From contig CAJUHP010000001.1 of NCBI GenBank assembly GCA_910586125.1, forward strand, positions 202,192 through 266,191: a stretch of DNA of 64,000 nucleotides, given 5' to 3'. Every line of letters begins with the position of its first letter. Position 1 is the stretch's first letter. The translations under genes and the position numbers were made by a program. The notes beneath the pieces are model-generated. The model saw nothing but the letters and a program-made list of their open reading frames with translations, did not search any database and had not been told where the DNA came from. Source of the DNA: an uncultured Lachnospiraceae bacterium (lineage in GTDB: Bacteria > Bacillota > Clostridia > Lachnospirales > Lachnospiraceae). Shown in pieces: positions 33,054 through 42,526 of this stretch.

Positions 33054-34046
33054 TTACAGAAACTCTTTGAGAAGACGCAGCGCGTTTGCGTGAAAAATCT
33101 TCTCGATGTCGCCGCCGCTGTAGTGACGGCGGTGCAGCTCCGCTTCCAGCATGAAAAGCATGGAGCAGTCGCTCATCTCCAGATTCTTTTCGATCCCGTC
33201 AAAATCGGAGCCAAGACCGATCATATCAATCCCGCCCACCTGGCGGATATGCTCGATGTGATCGGCCATCAGGGACACGGTGCTGCGGCATTTTTCCGGC
33301 GTGTCCTGCTCGTCGAGAAAGGCGGCGCAGTAGTTGATTCCGGTCAGGCCGCCCCTCTCGGATATGGCGCGCAGCATCTCGTCAGTCAGATTGCGCACAT
33401 GGCTGCATTTGGCTCTGGCGTTGGAATGGCTGGCGATAAACGGGCGGCTCGTATGGCGTACCACGTCCCAGAAACCGTCGTCGGACAGATGGGAGACGTC
33501 CACGATCATTCCCAGCCGCTCCATCTCCCGGATAAAGGCAAAGCCGGATTCTTTCAGCCCGCGGCTCACGCCGGCAGACTGCGGATTCTCCCTGTTCTCT
33601 CCCACCGTCACATTGGGCCAGCCCAGCTCGTTTTCATAATTCCAGGTCAGCGTCATAATGCGCACGCCGAGCCGGTACAGCACACGCAGGACGGAGAGAT
33701 TTCCCAGACAGCAGCCGCCGTCCTCCACGGTCAGCATGGCGCTGACGCGCCCCCTGGCCCGGTTTTCTTCCAGGTCGGCCCAGGTCTTCACCGGACCGAT
33801 TTTGTCCGGAAATTCCTCCATGATCTGATAAAACATATCAATCTGTTCCAGCGCCGATGCCAGCGGATGCAGCCCCTCCTGTTTCAGATTGATAAAAGCC
33901 GCAAAACACTGCAGCAGATAATCCCCTTTTTTCAGCTTGTTCAGATCAATATGCAGATCGTTCTCCAAAAAAGCCTTCGGCGTTCCCCGCCGCAGGGATT
34001 CGCATAGAACACTCAGCGTATCACAGTGAAAATCTACCGCTTGCAC
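33054..34046 (-). CDS. membrane-dipeptidase family (M19) dipeptidase
   Basis: Zinc dipeptidase of peptidase family M19 (renal dipeptidase type), 330 residues, cytoplasmic. Metal and active-site residues are visible: His-x-Asp in VDFHCDTLS, the bridging Glu in MLTVEDGGCC, His in VDVSHLSDDGFWD and His in FIASHSNARAKCSH, with a downstream Asp in GLGSDFDGI. I chose a GTG at 34046 as the start because AGGAGGGG lies 6 bases before it; an earlier GTG at 34064 would place that sequence inside the gene. M19 enzymes often accept D-residues at the C-terminal position, which suits murein-derived dipeptides. Confidence 0.9.
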   Translation of the reverse strand: MQAVDFHCDTLSVLCESLRRGTPKAFLENDLHIDLNKLKKGDYLLQCFAAFINLKQEGLHPLASALEQIDMFYQIMEEFPDKIGPVKTWADLEENRARGRVSAMLTVEDGGCCLGNLSVLRVLYRLGVRIMTLTWNYENELGWPNVTVGENRENPQSAGVSRGLKESGFAFIREMERLGMIVDVSHLSDDGFWDVVRHTSRPFIASHSNARAKCSHVRNLTDEMLRAISERGGLTGINYCAAFLDEQDTPEKCRSTVSLMADHIEHIRQVGGIDMIGLGSDFDGIEKNLEMSDCSMLFMLEAELHRRHYSGGDIEKIFHANALRLLKEFL

Positions 34047-34082
34047 TCTTTTCCCCTCCTGCACAAAAAATGTGTTCTCCCA

Positions 34083-35066
34083 TCAAAGCCGGACGCCGCC
34101 CACGGCATACATGCTCTCTTTCAGATCCGCGCGGTAGTCACCGTCTGCTTCCCGCAGGCTGTTGATCACCACGCCGCCGCTTTTTATATACGCTGTGGAA
34201 TGGATATAGCGGCCGTCCCCGATATACATGGCGATATGCCCCGGAAAATACAGAAGATCCCCCGGATAAAGCCGGTCTTCCCAGCCGCTCTCCATGGACA
34301 GGCGGATCACCGGAAAACCGTCCGCAATGGCGGCGTCCCGGTAAATCAAAACCCCGCTTCGCAGATAGGCCATGGACGTCAGGCCGGAACAGTCGATCCC
34401 CTGGCTTGACTTGCCGCCCCAGCGGTACTGCGTCCCCAGATACTTCTTGGCCTGTGTCGTCAGATTCTCCCGAAAGGCCGGCTCGCTGCCGCCGTACCAG
34501 CGTTTCAGCACAGAGGAAAGGGAAAATCCACTGTCTCCTCCTCCCGCTGTCCGCGAGCGGGAGGAAGCCGCCTGCAGAAGGGCCAGCACTTCCCCTGCTT
34601 CCTTCCAGAGAAAATCTTCCCCGCACCGTTTCTCCTCCAGATGTTTGGTCCGCATATACCCCTCTTCGCCCGACAAAAGCCGGACTCTCGTCCATCCGTT
34701 CTCCTCCCTGCGGGAAACCCGCTGCACAAAAGCCCCTCCGGGCAGGCTGGCCAGACAGACGCCCTGAACGGCGGGCAGGCTCAGCACATCGGCGCAGCCG
34801 CTGTCAACCACCGCCAGATCCGCTCCCATCAGCGCCTGCATCTCCTCCCCGGACAAAAGCCGCAGTTCTTCTCCCCGCACATAACCGGCATAGCCATAGC
34901 CGGTCAGAATATAGGCCCAGCCGCCGTTTCGCTCCAGAATCCGGCAGGGCATCCCGTAAAGGCCCTCGTCCGCGATTGCCGACTCCGTGCCTTTTTTTGT
35001 CTCCTTTGTCCGTCCCGGCTTGTCGTAGATCGTTGTCACCGGCCGGTTAAAAACCCCATATTCCAT
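34083..35066 (-). CDS. SH3-NlpC/P60 gamma-D-glutamyl-L-diamino acid endopeptidase, YkfC-like
   Basis: A 327-residue cysteine peptidase with two SH3-like domains (about 1-70 and 80-145) and a C-terminal NlpC/P60 domain (200-327). The catalytic triad is recognisable as Cys226 (GIDCSGLTS), His277 (FPGHIAMYIG) and His289 (RYIHSTAYI), at nearly the same spacing as in YkfC of Bacillus. No signal peptide is present, so it acts on imported peptides, cutting L-Ala-gamma-D-Glu-diaminopimelate after D-Glu. It lies 17 bases after the second ATPase gene, tying the transporter to murein-peptide breakdown. Confidence 0.85.
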   Translation of the reverse strand: MEYGVFNRPVTTIYDKPGRTKETKKGTESAIADEGLYGMPCRILERNGGWAYILTGYGYAGYVRGEELRLLSGEEMQALMGADLAVVDSGCADVLSLPAVQGVCLASLPGGAFVQRVSRREENGWTRVRLLSGEEGYMRTKHLEEKRCGEDFLWKEAGEVLALLQAASSRSRTAGGGDSGFSLSSVLKRWYGGSEPAFRENLTTQAKKYLGTQYRWGGKSSQGIDCSGLTSMAYLRSGVLIYRDAAIADGFPVIRLSMESGWEDRLYPGDLLYFPGHIAMYIGDGRYIHSTAYIKSGGVVINSLREADGDYRADLKESMYAVGGVRL

Positions 35067-35083
35067 CGCCGCTCTCTCCTCTC

Positions 35084-36067
35084 TCAGCGCCCAAATCCTT
35101 CCCGCGCTTCCCGGTCGTTGGCCAGGATAAAGTGACCGGGCCGAATCTCCTGCCAGGACGGCGGATTTTTATCGTAATCATGGATCGAAGGATCATACAC
35201 CACCGGCGCTTTCTCCCGCTCGTGAACCGGGTCCGGCATGGGAATGGCCGACAACAGCGCTTTGGTGTAGGGATGGGCTGCATGGGTAATCAATTCCTCC
35301 GTCTCTCCCAGCTCCACGATCCGCCCCTTGTGAACCACCGCGATCCGATCCGTAAAGTACCGCATCACCGACAGGTCATGTGCGATAAAGACATACGTGA
35401 TATGTTTGGTTTTCTGCAGCTTTGCCAGCAGATTTAAAACCTGCGCGCGGATCGAGACGTCCAGAGCCGAGATCGGCTCGTCGGCAATGATACACTCGGG
35501 CTCCATAATCAGCGCTCTGGCAATGCCGATCCGCTGGCGCTGTCCGCCCGAAAATTCATGCGGAAAACGGCCGGCAAACTCCGGCAGCAGCCCCACGTCC
35601 GCCAAAGCCTGTTCCACCCTGGCCTTCCTCTCTCCCGCGCTTAGCTTCTGCAGATTCATCAGTCCCTCGCTGACGATGTAGTCCACCTTGGCCCGCTCGT
35701 TTAAGGAGGCCATCGGGTCCTGAAAGATCATCTGGATTTCCTTTATCACCTTCCGGTCCAGTTCCCGGCTGATTTTGCCGCTGATCTTCTCCCCTTTATA
35801 ATATATGCCGCCGCCGGAAACGGGATGAATCCGCATGATGGCGCGGCCGATCGTCGTCTTGCCGGAGCCGGATTCTCCCACGATGCCGAACGTCTCCCCC
35901 CGGTACACGTCAAAGCTGACACCCCGGACCGCCTCAAAGGCTTTTTTCCCTTTGCCGAACGTCACATGCAGATCCTGCACCCGCAGAAGAACTTCCCGCT
36001 TCCTCTGCCGCTCGTTTTCTGCCTGCCCGTCTCCCCGCGCTGCCGCTTGTTTCCTCTCCTCTGTCAT
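35084..36067 (-). CDS. oligopeptide ABC transporter ATP-binding protein (OppF/DppF type)
   Basis: Second ATPase of the peptide importer, 327 residues. Walker A is GESGSGKTT, the signature is FSGGQRQRIGIARAL, Walker B is CIIADEPISALD, and a switch His is in IAHDLSVM. The C-terminal oligopeptide-type extension (HPYTKALLSAIPMPDP onward) is present. The N-terminus has an extra ~25 charged residues. It overlaps the preceding ATPase gene by 4 bases (ATGA) and is followed by the YkfC-like gene. Substrate is probably murein tripeptide or dipeptide from genome context. Confidence 0.92.
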   Translation of the reverse strand: MTEERKQAAARGDGQAENERQRKREVLLRVQDLHVTFGKGKKAFEAVRGVSFDVYRGETFGIVGESGSGKTTIGRAIMRIHPVSGGGIYYKGEKISGKISRELDRKVIKEIQMIFQDPMASLNERAKVDYIVSEGLMNLQKLSAGERKARVEQALADVGLLPEFAGRFPHEFSGGQRQRIGIARALIMEPECIIADEPISALDVSIRAQVLNLLAKLQKTKHITYVFIAHDLSVMRYFTDRIAVVHKGRIVELGETEELITHAAHPYTKALLSAIPMPDPVHEREKAPVVYDPSIHDYDKNPPSWQEIRPGHFILANDREAREGFGR

Positions 36068-37107
36068 CGCTGCATCACCTCCAGGTTTTTCAGATTCCGG
36101 ATCGCCTCAGGCGGCTCTGTCTTCGGCGCTCTGGGGTCTAACAGCCAGGTCTTGGCCTTGTGGGTCTCGCTGACCTGAAAATACGGCGGCGCCTTCAGAT
36201 AATCAATCTTCAGCGCCCGGGGGTTGCGGGGGGCAAAGGCGTCTCCCCGGATCTCTTTATAGAGGCTGGGCGGCGTTCCCTTGATGGTGAACAGATCCTC
36301 CCCTCTCTGTCCTAACTGCGGCAAGGAAGACAGAAGCGCCCATGTATAGGGATGCTTCGGATCGTAGAAAATCTCCTCTGCCATGCCGATCTCAATCAAG
36401 TCCCCAGCATACATTACCGCCACCCGGTCCGCGATATTGGCCACCACTCCCAGGTCATGCGTGATGAACACAATGGTCAGATGATATTTTTCTTTCAGCT
36501 CTTTTAGCAGGCTGATAATCTGTGCCTGGATCGTCACATCCAGAGCCGTGGTCGGCTCGTCGCAGATCAGAATTCTGGGATTGCAGGCCAGAGCGATGGC
36601 GATGACCACGCGCTGGCGCATACCGCCGGAAAATTCATGGGCAAACTGGCGGTAACGGCGCTCTGGCTCCGGAATCCCCACATCCCGCAGATAGCCGAGG
36701 ACTTTCTCCCGAATCTCCTCTTTCTTCTTCACCTTCTGATGAAGCCGGACCGCCTCCGCGATCTGCTCCCCGATGGATTTTAAAGGATTCAGACTGGTCA
36801 TGGGGTCTTGCATGATCATGGCGATCTCACCGCCCCGTATCTTCTGCCAGTCCTTCTCCTTATAAAGTTTCGCCAGATCCTGCCCGCCGTAGAGGATCTG
36901 CCCTGAAGAAATAAAACCATTGGCGTCCAAAAGCCCCATAAACGTCTTGGTGAACACGGACTTTCCCGAACCCGACTCGCCCACCACAGCCAGGCTCTCC
37001 CCCCGGTAGACATCCAGGGACACGCCCCGGATGGCGTGAAGCTCCCGGCCGCGCAGACGGAATTTTACATTTAAATCCTTTACCGACAAAATCACTTCCC
37101 CAGTCAT
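36064..37107 (-). CDS. oligopeptide ABC transporter ATP-binding protein (OppD/DppD type)
   Basis: First ATPase of the peptide importer, 347 residues. It has Walker A GESGSGKSVFTK, signature FSGGMRQRVVIAIAL, Walker B LICDEPTTALD and ITHDLGVVA. A C-terminal oligopeptide/dipeptide domain (HPYTWALLSSLPQL ... GTPPSLYKEIRGDAFAPRN) follows, although the usual Cys pairs of the iron-sulfur form are not evident. I chose the ATG at 37107, which follows TAGGAGGG. It is 10 bases after the permease gene. Confidence 0.92.
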   Translation of the reverse strand: MTGEVILSVKDLNVKFRLRGRELHAIRGVSLDVYRGESLAVVGESGSGKSVFTKTFMGLLDANGFISSGQILYGGQDLAKLYKEKDWQKIRGGEIAMIMQDPMTSLNPLKSIGEQIAEAVRLHQKVKKKEEIREKVLGYLRDVGIPEPERRYRQFAHEFSGGMRQRVVIAIALACNPRILICDEPTTALDVTIQAQIISLLKELKEKYHLTIVFITHDLGVVANIADRVAVMYAGDLIEIGMAEEIFYDPKHPYTWALLSSLPQLGQRGEDLFTIKGTPPSLYKEIRGDAFAPRNPRALKIDYLKAPPYFQVSETHKAKTWLLDPRAPKTEPPEAIRNLKNLEVMQR

Positions 37108-37117
37108 ACCGGCCCTC

Positions 37118-38140
37118 CTATCTGTGGTTCTTCGGATCGGCGGCATCGGAGAATGCGTTGCCGACGATGTAGAATGAAATCGTCACAATCGACAGAATTA
37201 CGGTGGGATAGATGAGCTGATAGCGCTGCGCCGCGTTCATCATCACCACGCGTCCCTCCTCAATCAACCGCCCCAGGCCCGGCGTGGCCGCCGGAAGTCC
37301 CAGGCCGATATAGGTGATAAACACTTCGCTGCCGATAGCGGCCGGTATGGACAGCGCCATGCGCAGCATAATCACCGACACCAGATAGGGCAGCAGATTT
37401 TTTAAAACCAGACGGTAGGTGGGCGTCCCCAGACAGCGGCTGGCCAGATTGTAATCCCGGTCCCGGATGATCAGGATCTGGTTGCGGATAAAACGAGCCA
37501 TTCCGATCCATCCGGTCAGACTCATGGCAAAGATCAGCGTCTTCACACTGGGCGTCAGGATATACGCAATCAGGATCAGGATAATCGTGTGCGGGATGTT
37601 GTCCAGAACATTGTAAATTTCCGTGAACAGAAAATCCAGCCGGCGCATATAGCCCCACAGCACGCCCACGGTAATCCCCACAACCGCCTCCACCATCGCC
37701 ACCGCAAAACCGATAAAGAGGGAGGTGCGCGTTCCGGTCCAGATTCTGGCCCACAGATCCTGGCCGATGCTGTTGGTGCCGAACCAGAACGTCTCTCCCG
37801 GCGGCACGTTGCGCAGCGGGACAAAACGATCGGGATCGGTATTGACCAGATTCGGGTCCATCTGTCCGGGCAGATACGGCTGCAGAATCGTAAAGACAAC
37901 GATCGCCACCATGATGACCAGCATACAGACCGCGCCCTTATTTTTCAAGAACATCCGAAACGTGCTGCCCCAGTAGGAATAATTGCTGTAGCCGCTCTTT
38001 TCCCCTTCCTTTTCGTCGTAATCCGCATAAGTAAACAGTTCTTCCTCGCTCATGCCGGCCAGGGTGTCCGCCTCTTTTTTCATCTGCCCTGCGATGCCGT
38101 CTTCCAGATTTTTTGACAACTTATCCTTGATTGAAGCCAT
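37118..38140 (-). CDS. oligopeptide ABC transporter permease (OppC/DppC type)
   Basis: Inner-membrane permease of 340 residues with a long charged N-terminal cytoplasmic tail (about 60 residues). A first helix (CMLVIMVAIVVFTIL), an external loop containing FWFGTNSIGQDLWARIWTG and five further helices follow. The cytoplasmic EAA loop that couples to the ATPases is seen around ASRCLGTPTYRLVLKNLLPY. It overlaps the upstream permease gene by 1 base (TGATG) with a good ribosome site. Confidence 0.92.
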   Translation of the reverse strand: MASIKDKLSKNLEDGIAGQMKKEADTLAGMSEEELFTYADYDEKEGEKSGYSNYSYWGSTFRMFLKNKGAVCMLVIMVAIVVFTILQPYLPGQMDPNLVNTDPDRFVPLRNVPPGETFWFGTNSIGQDLWARIWTGTRTSLFIGFAVAMVEAVVGITVGVLWGYMRRLDFLFTEIYNVLDNIPHTIILILIAYILTPSVKTLIFAMSLTGWIGMARFIRNQILIIRDRDYNLASRCLGTPTYRLVLKNLLPYLVSVIMLRMALSIPAAIGSEVFITYIGLGLPAATPGLGRLIEEGRVVMMNAAQRYQLIYPTVILSIVTISFYIVGNAFSDAADPKNHR

Positions 38141-39081
38141 CAGCGTCCGCCCTCCTTTGCTCCCAGACTGATCCGGGGGTCCAGAATTGTCATCATGATA
38201 TCGCCAAGGAGCAGCCCGATCACGCCCACCGTCGCATACAAAAGCACGATCGCCTGCACCATATTGTTGTCGCTGTTTTTAATGACCGTCACCAGAAGGC
38301 CGCCCATCCCGGGAATGCTGTACAGCGATTCCACATAGATGGAGCCGATGACCGTGTTTAAAAAGGAGGAGGGCAGATACTGCACCATGGGAACAAACGC
38401 ATTGCGGAATACATGGCGAAACATGATCGAACCGCCGGAAGCGCCTTTGGCTCTGGCCAGGCGCACGTAGTCCTTATTGATCTCATCCACCATATAGCGG
38501 CGCAACCACATTCCATAGTAGGCGATATTTCCCAGAGACATGGACAGCACAGGAAGAATCCAGCTCTTTGCGTTGCCGGCGTCAAACAGCAGCGGAATTC
38601 CCAAAATTGTCGTGCCGTACATCTGAATGAAGAGATAATAGACGGCAGCCGGAACCGCCTGTATGAATACGATAAAGAGGGTTCCCAGCTTATCCGGAAT
38701 CCTTCCCTTAAACCGGGCCATCACGGCCCCCAATGGAATTCCCAGAATCAGGGAGACCAGAATGGACAGACTGCCCAGCTTCACGGACACCGGCAGCTTA
38801 TCCCGCAGCACCTCCGTCACCGGCACATTCTCCCGATAGGAGTGGGAAACGCCGAAGTCGCCCCGAAGCATTCCCTGAAAAAAATGCAGAAGCTGCACCG
38901 GCATGGGATCTAAAAGTCCCTGCTCCTTCAGCCCGGCCTGAATCTGCGAATCCGTCATCTTGTCAAAGTTTTTGAAGTACCCCTCGATCGGCATCAGGCG
39001 CATCAGGATAAATACCACGCAGATGATGATGAACAGGGTAATCAGCGAGCGGCCGATCCGCTTTGCCAGATATTTCGCCAT
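38140..39081 (-). CDS. oligopeptide ABC transporter permease (OppB/DppB type)
   Basis: Inner-membrane permease, 313 residues, six helices. It starts MAKYLAKRIGRSLITLF as in the DppB family and has an EAA loop near YVRLARAKGASGGSIMFRHV. I chose the ATG at 39081, preceded by AAAGGAGG; the longer frame to 39186 runs into the attenuator region. It forms the translocation channel with the OppC-type protein. A terminator-like hairpin separates it from the binding-protein gene upstream, so transporter subunits are probably made at lower level than the binding protein. Confidence 0.92.
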   Translation of the reverse strand: MAKYLAKRIGRSLITLFIIICVVFILMRLMPIEGYFKNFDKMTDSQIQAGLKEQGLLDPMPVQLLHFFQGMLRGDFGVSHSYRENVPVTEVLRDKLPVSVKLGSLSILVSLILGIPLGAVMARFKGRIPDKLGTLFIVFIQAVPAAVYYLFIQMYGTTILGIPLLFDAGNAKSWILPVLSMSLGNIAYYGMWLRRYMVDEINKDYVRLARAKGASGGSIMFRHVFRNAFVPMVQYLPSSFLNTVIGSIYVESLYSIPGMGGLLVTVIKNSDNNMVQAIVLLYATVGVIGLLLGDIMMTILDPRISLGAKEGGR

Positions 39082-39192
39082 TGCTTTTTCCTCCTTTGAA
39101 ACGCGATCCTTTTCTCTGATAAAAGCAGAAATATCCTCTGCGCTTACCAGAAGAAAGGAGTGACCAAGACGTGCCGCCAAGGACATGCCTCA

Positions 39193-39227
39193 GAAAAAGG
39201 CAGGTACAGGAAATCCCGTACCCGCCC
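39193..39227 (-). terminator. attenuating terminator between oppA and oppB
   Basis: On the minus strand GGCGGGTACGGG (39215-39226) pairs with CCTGTACCTGCC (39199-39210) and is followed by TTTTT. It is located about 50 bases after the binding-protein stop and about 110 bases before the permease start. Such partial terminators commonly set a high ratio of binding protein to membrane subunits. Confidence 0.75.
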
Positions 39228-39276
39228 TGTTTCCCGCTGTGTTTACTTATGAAAAGCGGCCCTCTCAGACTGTGTC

Positions 39277-41259
39277 TTAATGCGCAGCCAACCCGGCCTC
39301 GTATTCCTCCATGGATATGAAATGGTCATACACCTTCTGTCCCTTGTAGCGCAGGTTGGAAACGCCGCAGGAAGCGCTCTGGCCTTCCCATACGTTCAGC
39401 CTGGACACCACAAAGTCGCTGACGCTGACGCCGTAAGGCACCGCTAAAGCATGGTCGATCAGATAGGCTTCCGCCTCGGCAAACGCGGCAAAGCGCGCGT
39501 CCATATCATCCGTGATGGCCTTGGCTGCCTCCACCAATCTAAAATACTCCTTCACGGTATCAGCGGAAGCGGTATTGTCCTCGATGGCGTAGGCCAGGTA
39601 CGCATAGCGGGAGCCGCGGTTATAGGTGCCGTCCCCGTTTGCCGCCTGGTAGAACGGATCGGTCCAGGTCTCCGGATCGGCGTAGTCCGCGCCCCAGTTG
39701 CACAAAAGCAGCATGTAATTGCTCGCGCGGCGCACCTCGCCCAGAAAACCGCTGGAGGGGCCTGCCTCCACGATCACGTCGATGTAATCCTGTCCCAGCA
39801 CCGATTCCAACTGCTGCTCCAGCACCACGCACTCTTCTTCCCAGTTGGTCGTGGACGGATTATAGCGCACCAAAACCTTGACCGGGAACGTCACGCCCAG
39901 CGCGGCCAGCTCCGTCATCGCCGTCTCCTTATATTGTATTGCCAGATCCTTGTCGTATGAATCCTTTGCCATAATGTCCGCAAACGCGGGCTGGCTCGTG
40001 TAATCCTGTCCGTTATTCAGGGCAAAATTCTTCGGCGTGATGGTGTTCTCCATAAAGTTCTCCGGAGCGATATTGTCCCCGGTATTGACCGATATGGTGG
40101 ATACGCGGTTGATGGCATGGCGGATAGACTGGCGGAAATTCTCGTTGTTCACAGCCAGCTCCCAGTTCGCGGGCTCATACTTCTCATCGATGCTGTAGCC
40201 CTCCATGCCGTCCCGGTAGCTGTTCTCATTCAGCTTCTTGACATTGAAATTAAAGCAGTAGAAATAAGAGTAATCCAGAGACGGCCGTCCCATGCTGACC
40301 ATATCGCTGGTAGCCGGATCGTTCATCCAGGAATCCACCACATCCGAACCCAGATTGGTGAAATCAATCTCGCCTCTCTTGGCCATCTCGGCGCCGATGG
40401 TATCGGCCTCCGCATTGTAGGTGCGCTGAATCGTCTCGATATAGACATGCTCCGCATCCCAGTTGGTCGTATTCTTCTGGTAAACCATCTGCACCTGCGG
40501 CTCAAACGAGGAAATATAGTACGCGCCGCAGTAGTACATGGTATCGGCTGAGGTGGCAAAGCTGGCTCCCTGCGCCTCCAAAAGCGGGCCGTAAGCCGGC
40601 ATAAAGCAGACATAGGTCATCAGCGACAGGAAGTAGGGCGCGCCTTTTTTCAGCGTGTACTGCAGCGTATGCTCGTCCACAGCCTTTACGCCGACCTCCG
40701 AAAAATCAATCGGATCCGCCTCCCCGGCCTGGCCGTCATAGTACTCCTGCGCATTGAGAATCGTATCGAATACAATGTACGCTGTGCCGCTGTCGTAGGA
40801 CGGCGTCAGAACGTATTTCATCGCGTCCACAAAATCCTGCGCCGTCACATCCGCGATCTCCGCGCCGGTGTGATCCACCCATTTCATCCCTTCGCGCAGC
40901 TTGAACGTCCAGGTCATGGTCGCCTCGTCATAGCTCCACTCGGTCGCCATGCCGGGCTTCGGGGTCATATCTCCGCTGCTGTCATACTCGATCAGCGTGT
41001 CGATCACATTGGCGCCGATCGTATGCTCCACATTGGAAGACGAGGTCAGATAATTCAGCGTCTCCACCTCGCTGGAGTACAGTACGCGGTAAACCGTTTT
41101 GTCCGAACTGCCCTCCGGTTTCTGCTCTTGGCTGCCGGTATTGCTTTCTCCCGGCGACGTCGCGGAAGCCTGTGTGGCGTCGGTTCCTCCCGAACAGCCG
41201 GTCAGCGCAGACAGAGCCAAAGCCGCACAAAGTATCATGGCAAGACATCTCTTCTTCAT
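39277..41259 (-). CDS. oligopeptide-binding lipoprotein of the ABC importer (OppA type)
   Basis: Exported peptide-binding lipoprotein of 660 residues. The signal peptide MKKRCLAMILCAALALSALT ends before the lipid-anchoring Cys22 in LTGC. A Ser/Thr/Gln-rich linker follows, then an SBP_bac_5 domain (EVETLNYLTSSSNVEHT ... TWTFKLREGMKWVDHTG). It is longer than usual OppA proteins (about 540) because of inserts in the second lobe. GAGGAGGAG precedes the ATG. It lies between the epimerase gene and the permease genes, so the ligand is probably a murein peptide. This is inferred from context and not seen directly. Confidence 0.93.
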   Translation of the reverse strand: MKKRCLAMILCAALALSALTGCSGGTDATQASATSPGESNTGSQEQKPEGSSDKTVYRVLYSSEVETLNYLTSSSNVEHTIGANVIDTLIEYDSSGDMTPKPGMATEWSYDEATMTWTFKLREGMKWVDHTGAEIADVTAQDFVDAMKYVLTPSYDSGTAYIVFDTILNAQEYYDGQAGEADPIDFSEVGVKAVDEHTLQYTLKKGAPYFLSLMTYVCFMPAYGPLLEAQGASFATSADTMYYCGAYYISSFEPQVQMVYQKNTTNWDAEHVYIETIQRTYNAEADTIGAEMAKRGEIDFTNLGSDVVDSWMNDPATSDMVSMGRPSLDYSYFYCFNFNVKKLNENSYRDGMEGYSIDEKYEPANWELAVNNENFRQSIRHAINRVSTISVNTGDNIAPENFMENTITPKNFALNNGQDYTSQPAFADIMAKDSYDKDLAIQYKETAMTELAALGVTFPVKVLVRYNPSTTNWEEECVVLEQQLESVLGQDYIDVIVEAGPSSGFLGEVRRASNYMLLLCNWGADYADPETWTDPFYQAANGDGTYNRGSRYAYLAYAIEDNTASADTVKEYFRLVEAAKAITDDMDARFAAFAEAEAYLIDHALAVPYGVSVSDFVVSRLNVWEGQSASCGVSNLRYKGQKVYDHFISMEEYEAGLAAH

Positions 41260-41390
41260 TCTGTTTCTCCTCCTCTTTTTATTGGCTGCCTTTTCTCAGA
41301 GCCGCCCGCAGCCACCCGGCAGCCCGCCCTGACAATCCCGGTCCGCCGATCAAGGCGCGCTCCGGTACCGCCAAAAAAATCTTCGAGCAA

Positions 41391-42500
41391 TCAGCACGCG
41401 CCGCTGCGCTGCCATCCGCCGGTGATGCCGTCAGGAATGACAATCCCAAGCCCCGGCGTCTCGTTCATGTAAATCCAAGGACCGTCATACCGGGGGCCTC
41501 CCTCGTAAGGGTCCACGCGGCACAGCGCGGGTCCGTCCAGATCGGCCTTTGTGATAATGCCACGGCCGGCGGCCAGGTGGGCCGCCGCGCTGACGGCGAT
41601 CTTGCTCTCCAGCATACAGCCGATCATACACTCCACGCCGTAAATCTCCGCCGCCGCACAGATCTTTAATGCCTCATGGATTCCTCCGGTCTTCATCAAT
41701 TTGATGTTGAGCAGATCGGCGGCCCTCCCCTCGATCAGACGGATCGCATCCGCCGCAGAAAACACGCTCTCATCCGCCAGAACCGGCGTATTCACGCGGG
41801 CGGTCACAAACTGCATTCCCGCAAAGTCGCGGGCTTTCACCGGCTGCTCCACCAGCTCGATATCCAGCCCCTTATCCTCCATCGCGCGTATGATGCGCAC
41901 CGCCTCCCTGGCGCTCCAGCCCTGATTGGCGTCCACACGCAGGCGGATCTGCGGTCCGACCGCCCGGCGGACTGCCTCCAGCCTGGCGACGTCGCCCGCG
42001 CCGTCCTTTCCCACCTTGATCTTCAGAATCCGAAATCCCTGTTCCACCGCCCGGAGGCTGTCCTTCACCATCTCCTCCGCCGCATTTACACTGATTGTCA
42101 GATCCGTCTCAATCTGGGAACGCCGTCCTCCCAAAACCTGGTACAGCGGCTTTTGACAGCTCTTGGCATAGAGGTCATAGACCGCCATATCCACGGCCGC
42201 TTTGGCCGATGTATTTTTCTGAATACAGCCGTGCAGGCTTTCCATGATGCCGTCCAGGTCCTCAATCTCCCTCCCGATCAGAGAAGGCGCGATAAAATCC
42301 TCGATGGCGCAGCGGATGGACCCAAGCGTATCTCCGGTAATCACCGCCGTGGGAGGGGCCTCGCCAAAACCCGTCTGCCCGTCGTCCGCCGTGATGCGCA
42401 CCACCAGGTCGTGTACCTCATTCACGGTGCGCAGCGCCGTCTTAAAAGGCGTTACCAGAGGAATATGTACTTCTCCCGTCTCAATTCGAGATATTTTCAT
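41391..42500 (-). CDS. ykfB: L-Ala-D/L-Glu epimerase (enolase superfamily)
   Basis: Cytoplasmic dipeptide epimerase of 369 residues converting L-Ala-D-Glu from murein to L-Ala-L-Glu so ordinary peptidases can use it. Key enolase-superfamily residues are all present: Lys160 and Lys162 in LKIKVGKD, metal ligands Asp190 (RVDANQGW), Glu218 (ELVEQPV) and Asp243 (LADESVF), and Lys267 in LNIKLMKTGG. The numbering is almost identical to the Bacillus enzyme. GGAGAGAAG precedes the ATG. It follows the serine hydrolase gene by 26 bases and precedes the binding-protein gene, and is the best evidence that this cluster recycles murein peptides. Confidence 0.92.
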   Translation of the reverse strand: MKISRIETGEVHIPLVTPFKTALRTVNEVHDLVVRITADDGQTGFGEAPPTAVITGDTLGSIRCAIEDFIAPSLIGREIEDLDGIMESLHGCIQKNTSAKAAVDMAVYDLYAKSCQKPLYQVLGGRRSQIETDLTISVNAAEEMVKDSLRAVEQGFRILKIKVGKDGAGDVARLEAVRRAVGPQIRLRVDANQGWSAREAVRIIRAMEDKGLDIELVEQPVKARDFAGMQFVTARVNTPVLADESVFSAADAIRLIEGRAADLLNIKLMKTGGIHEALKICAAAEIYGVECMIGCMLESKIAVSAAAHLAAGRGIITKADLDGPALCRVDPYEGGPRYDGPWIYMNETPGLGIVIPDGITGGWQRSGAC

Positions 42501-42526
42501 AAAAATCTTCTCTCCATCCGTGTTCT

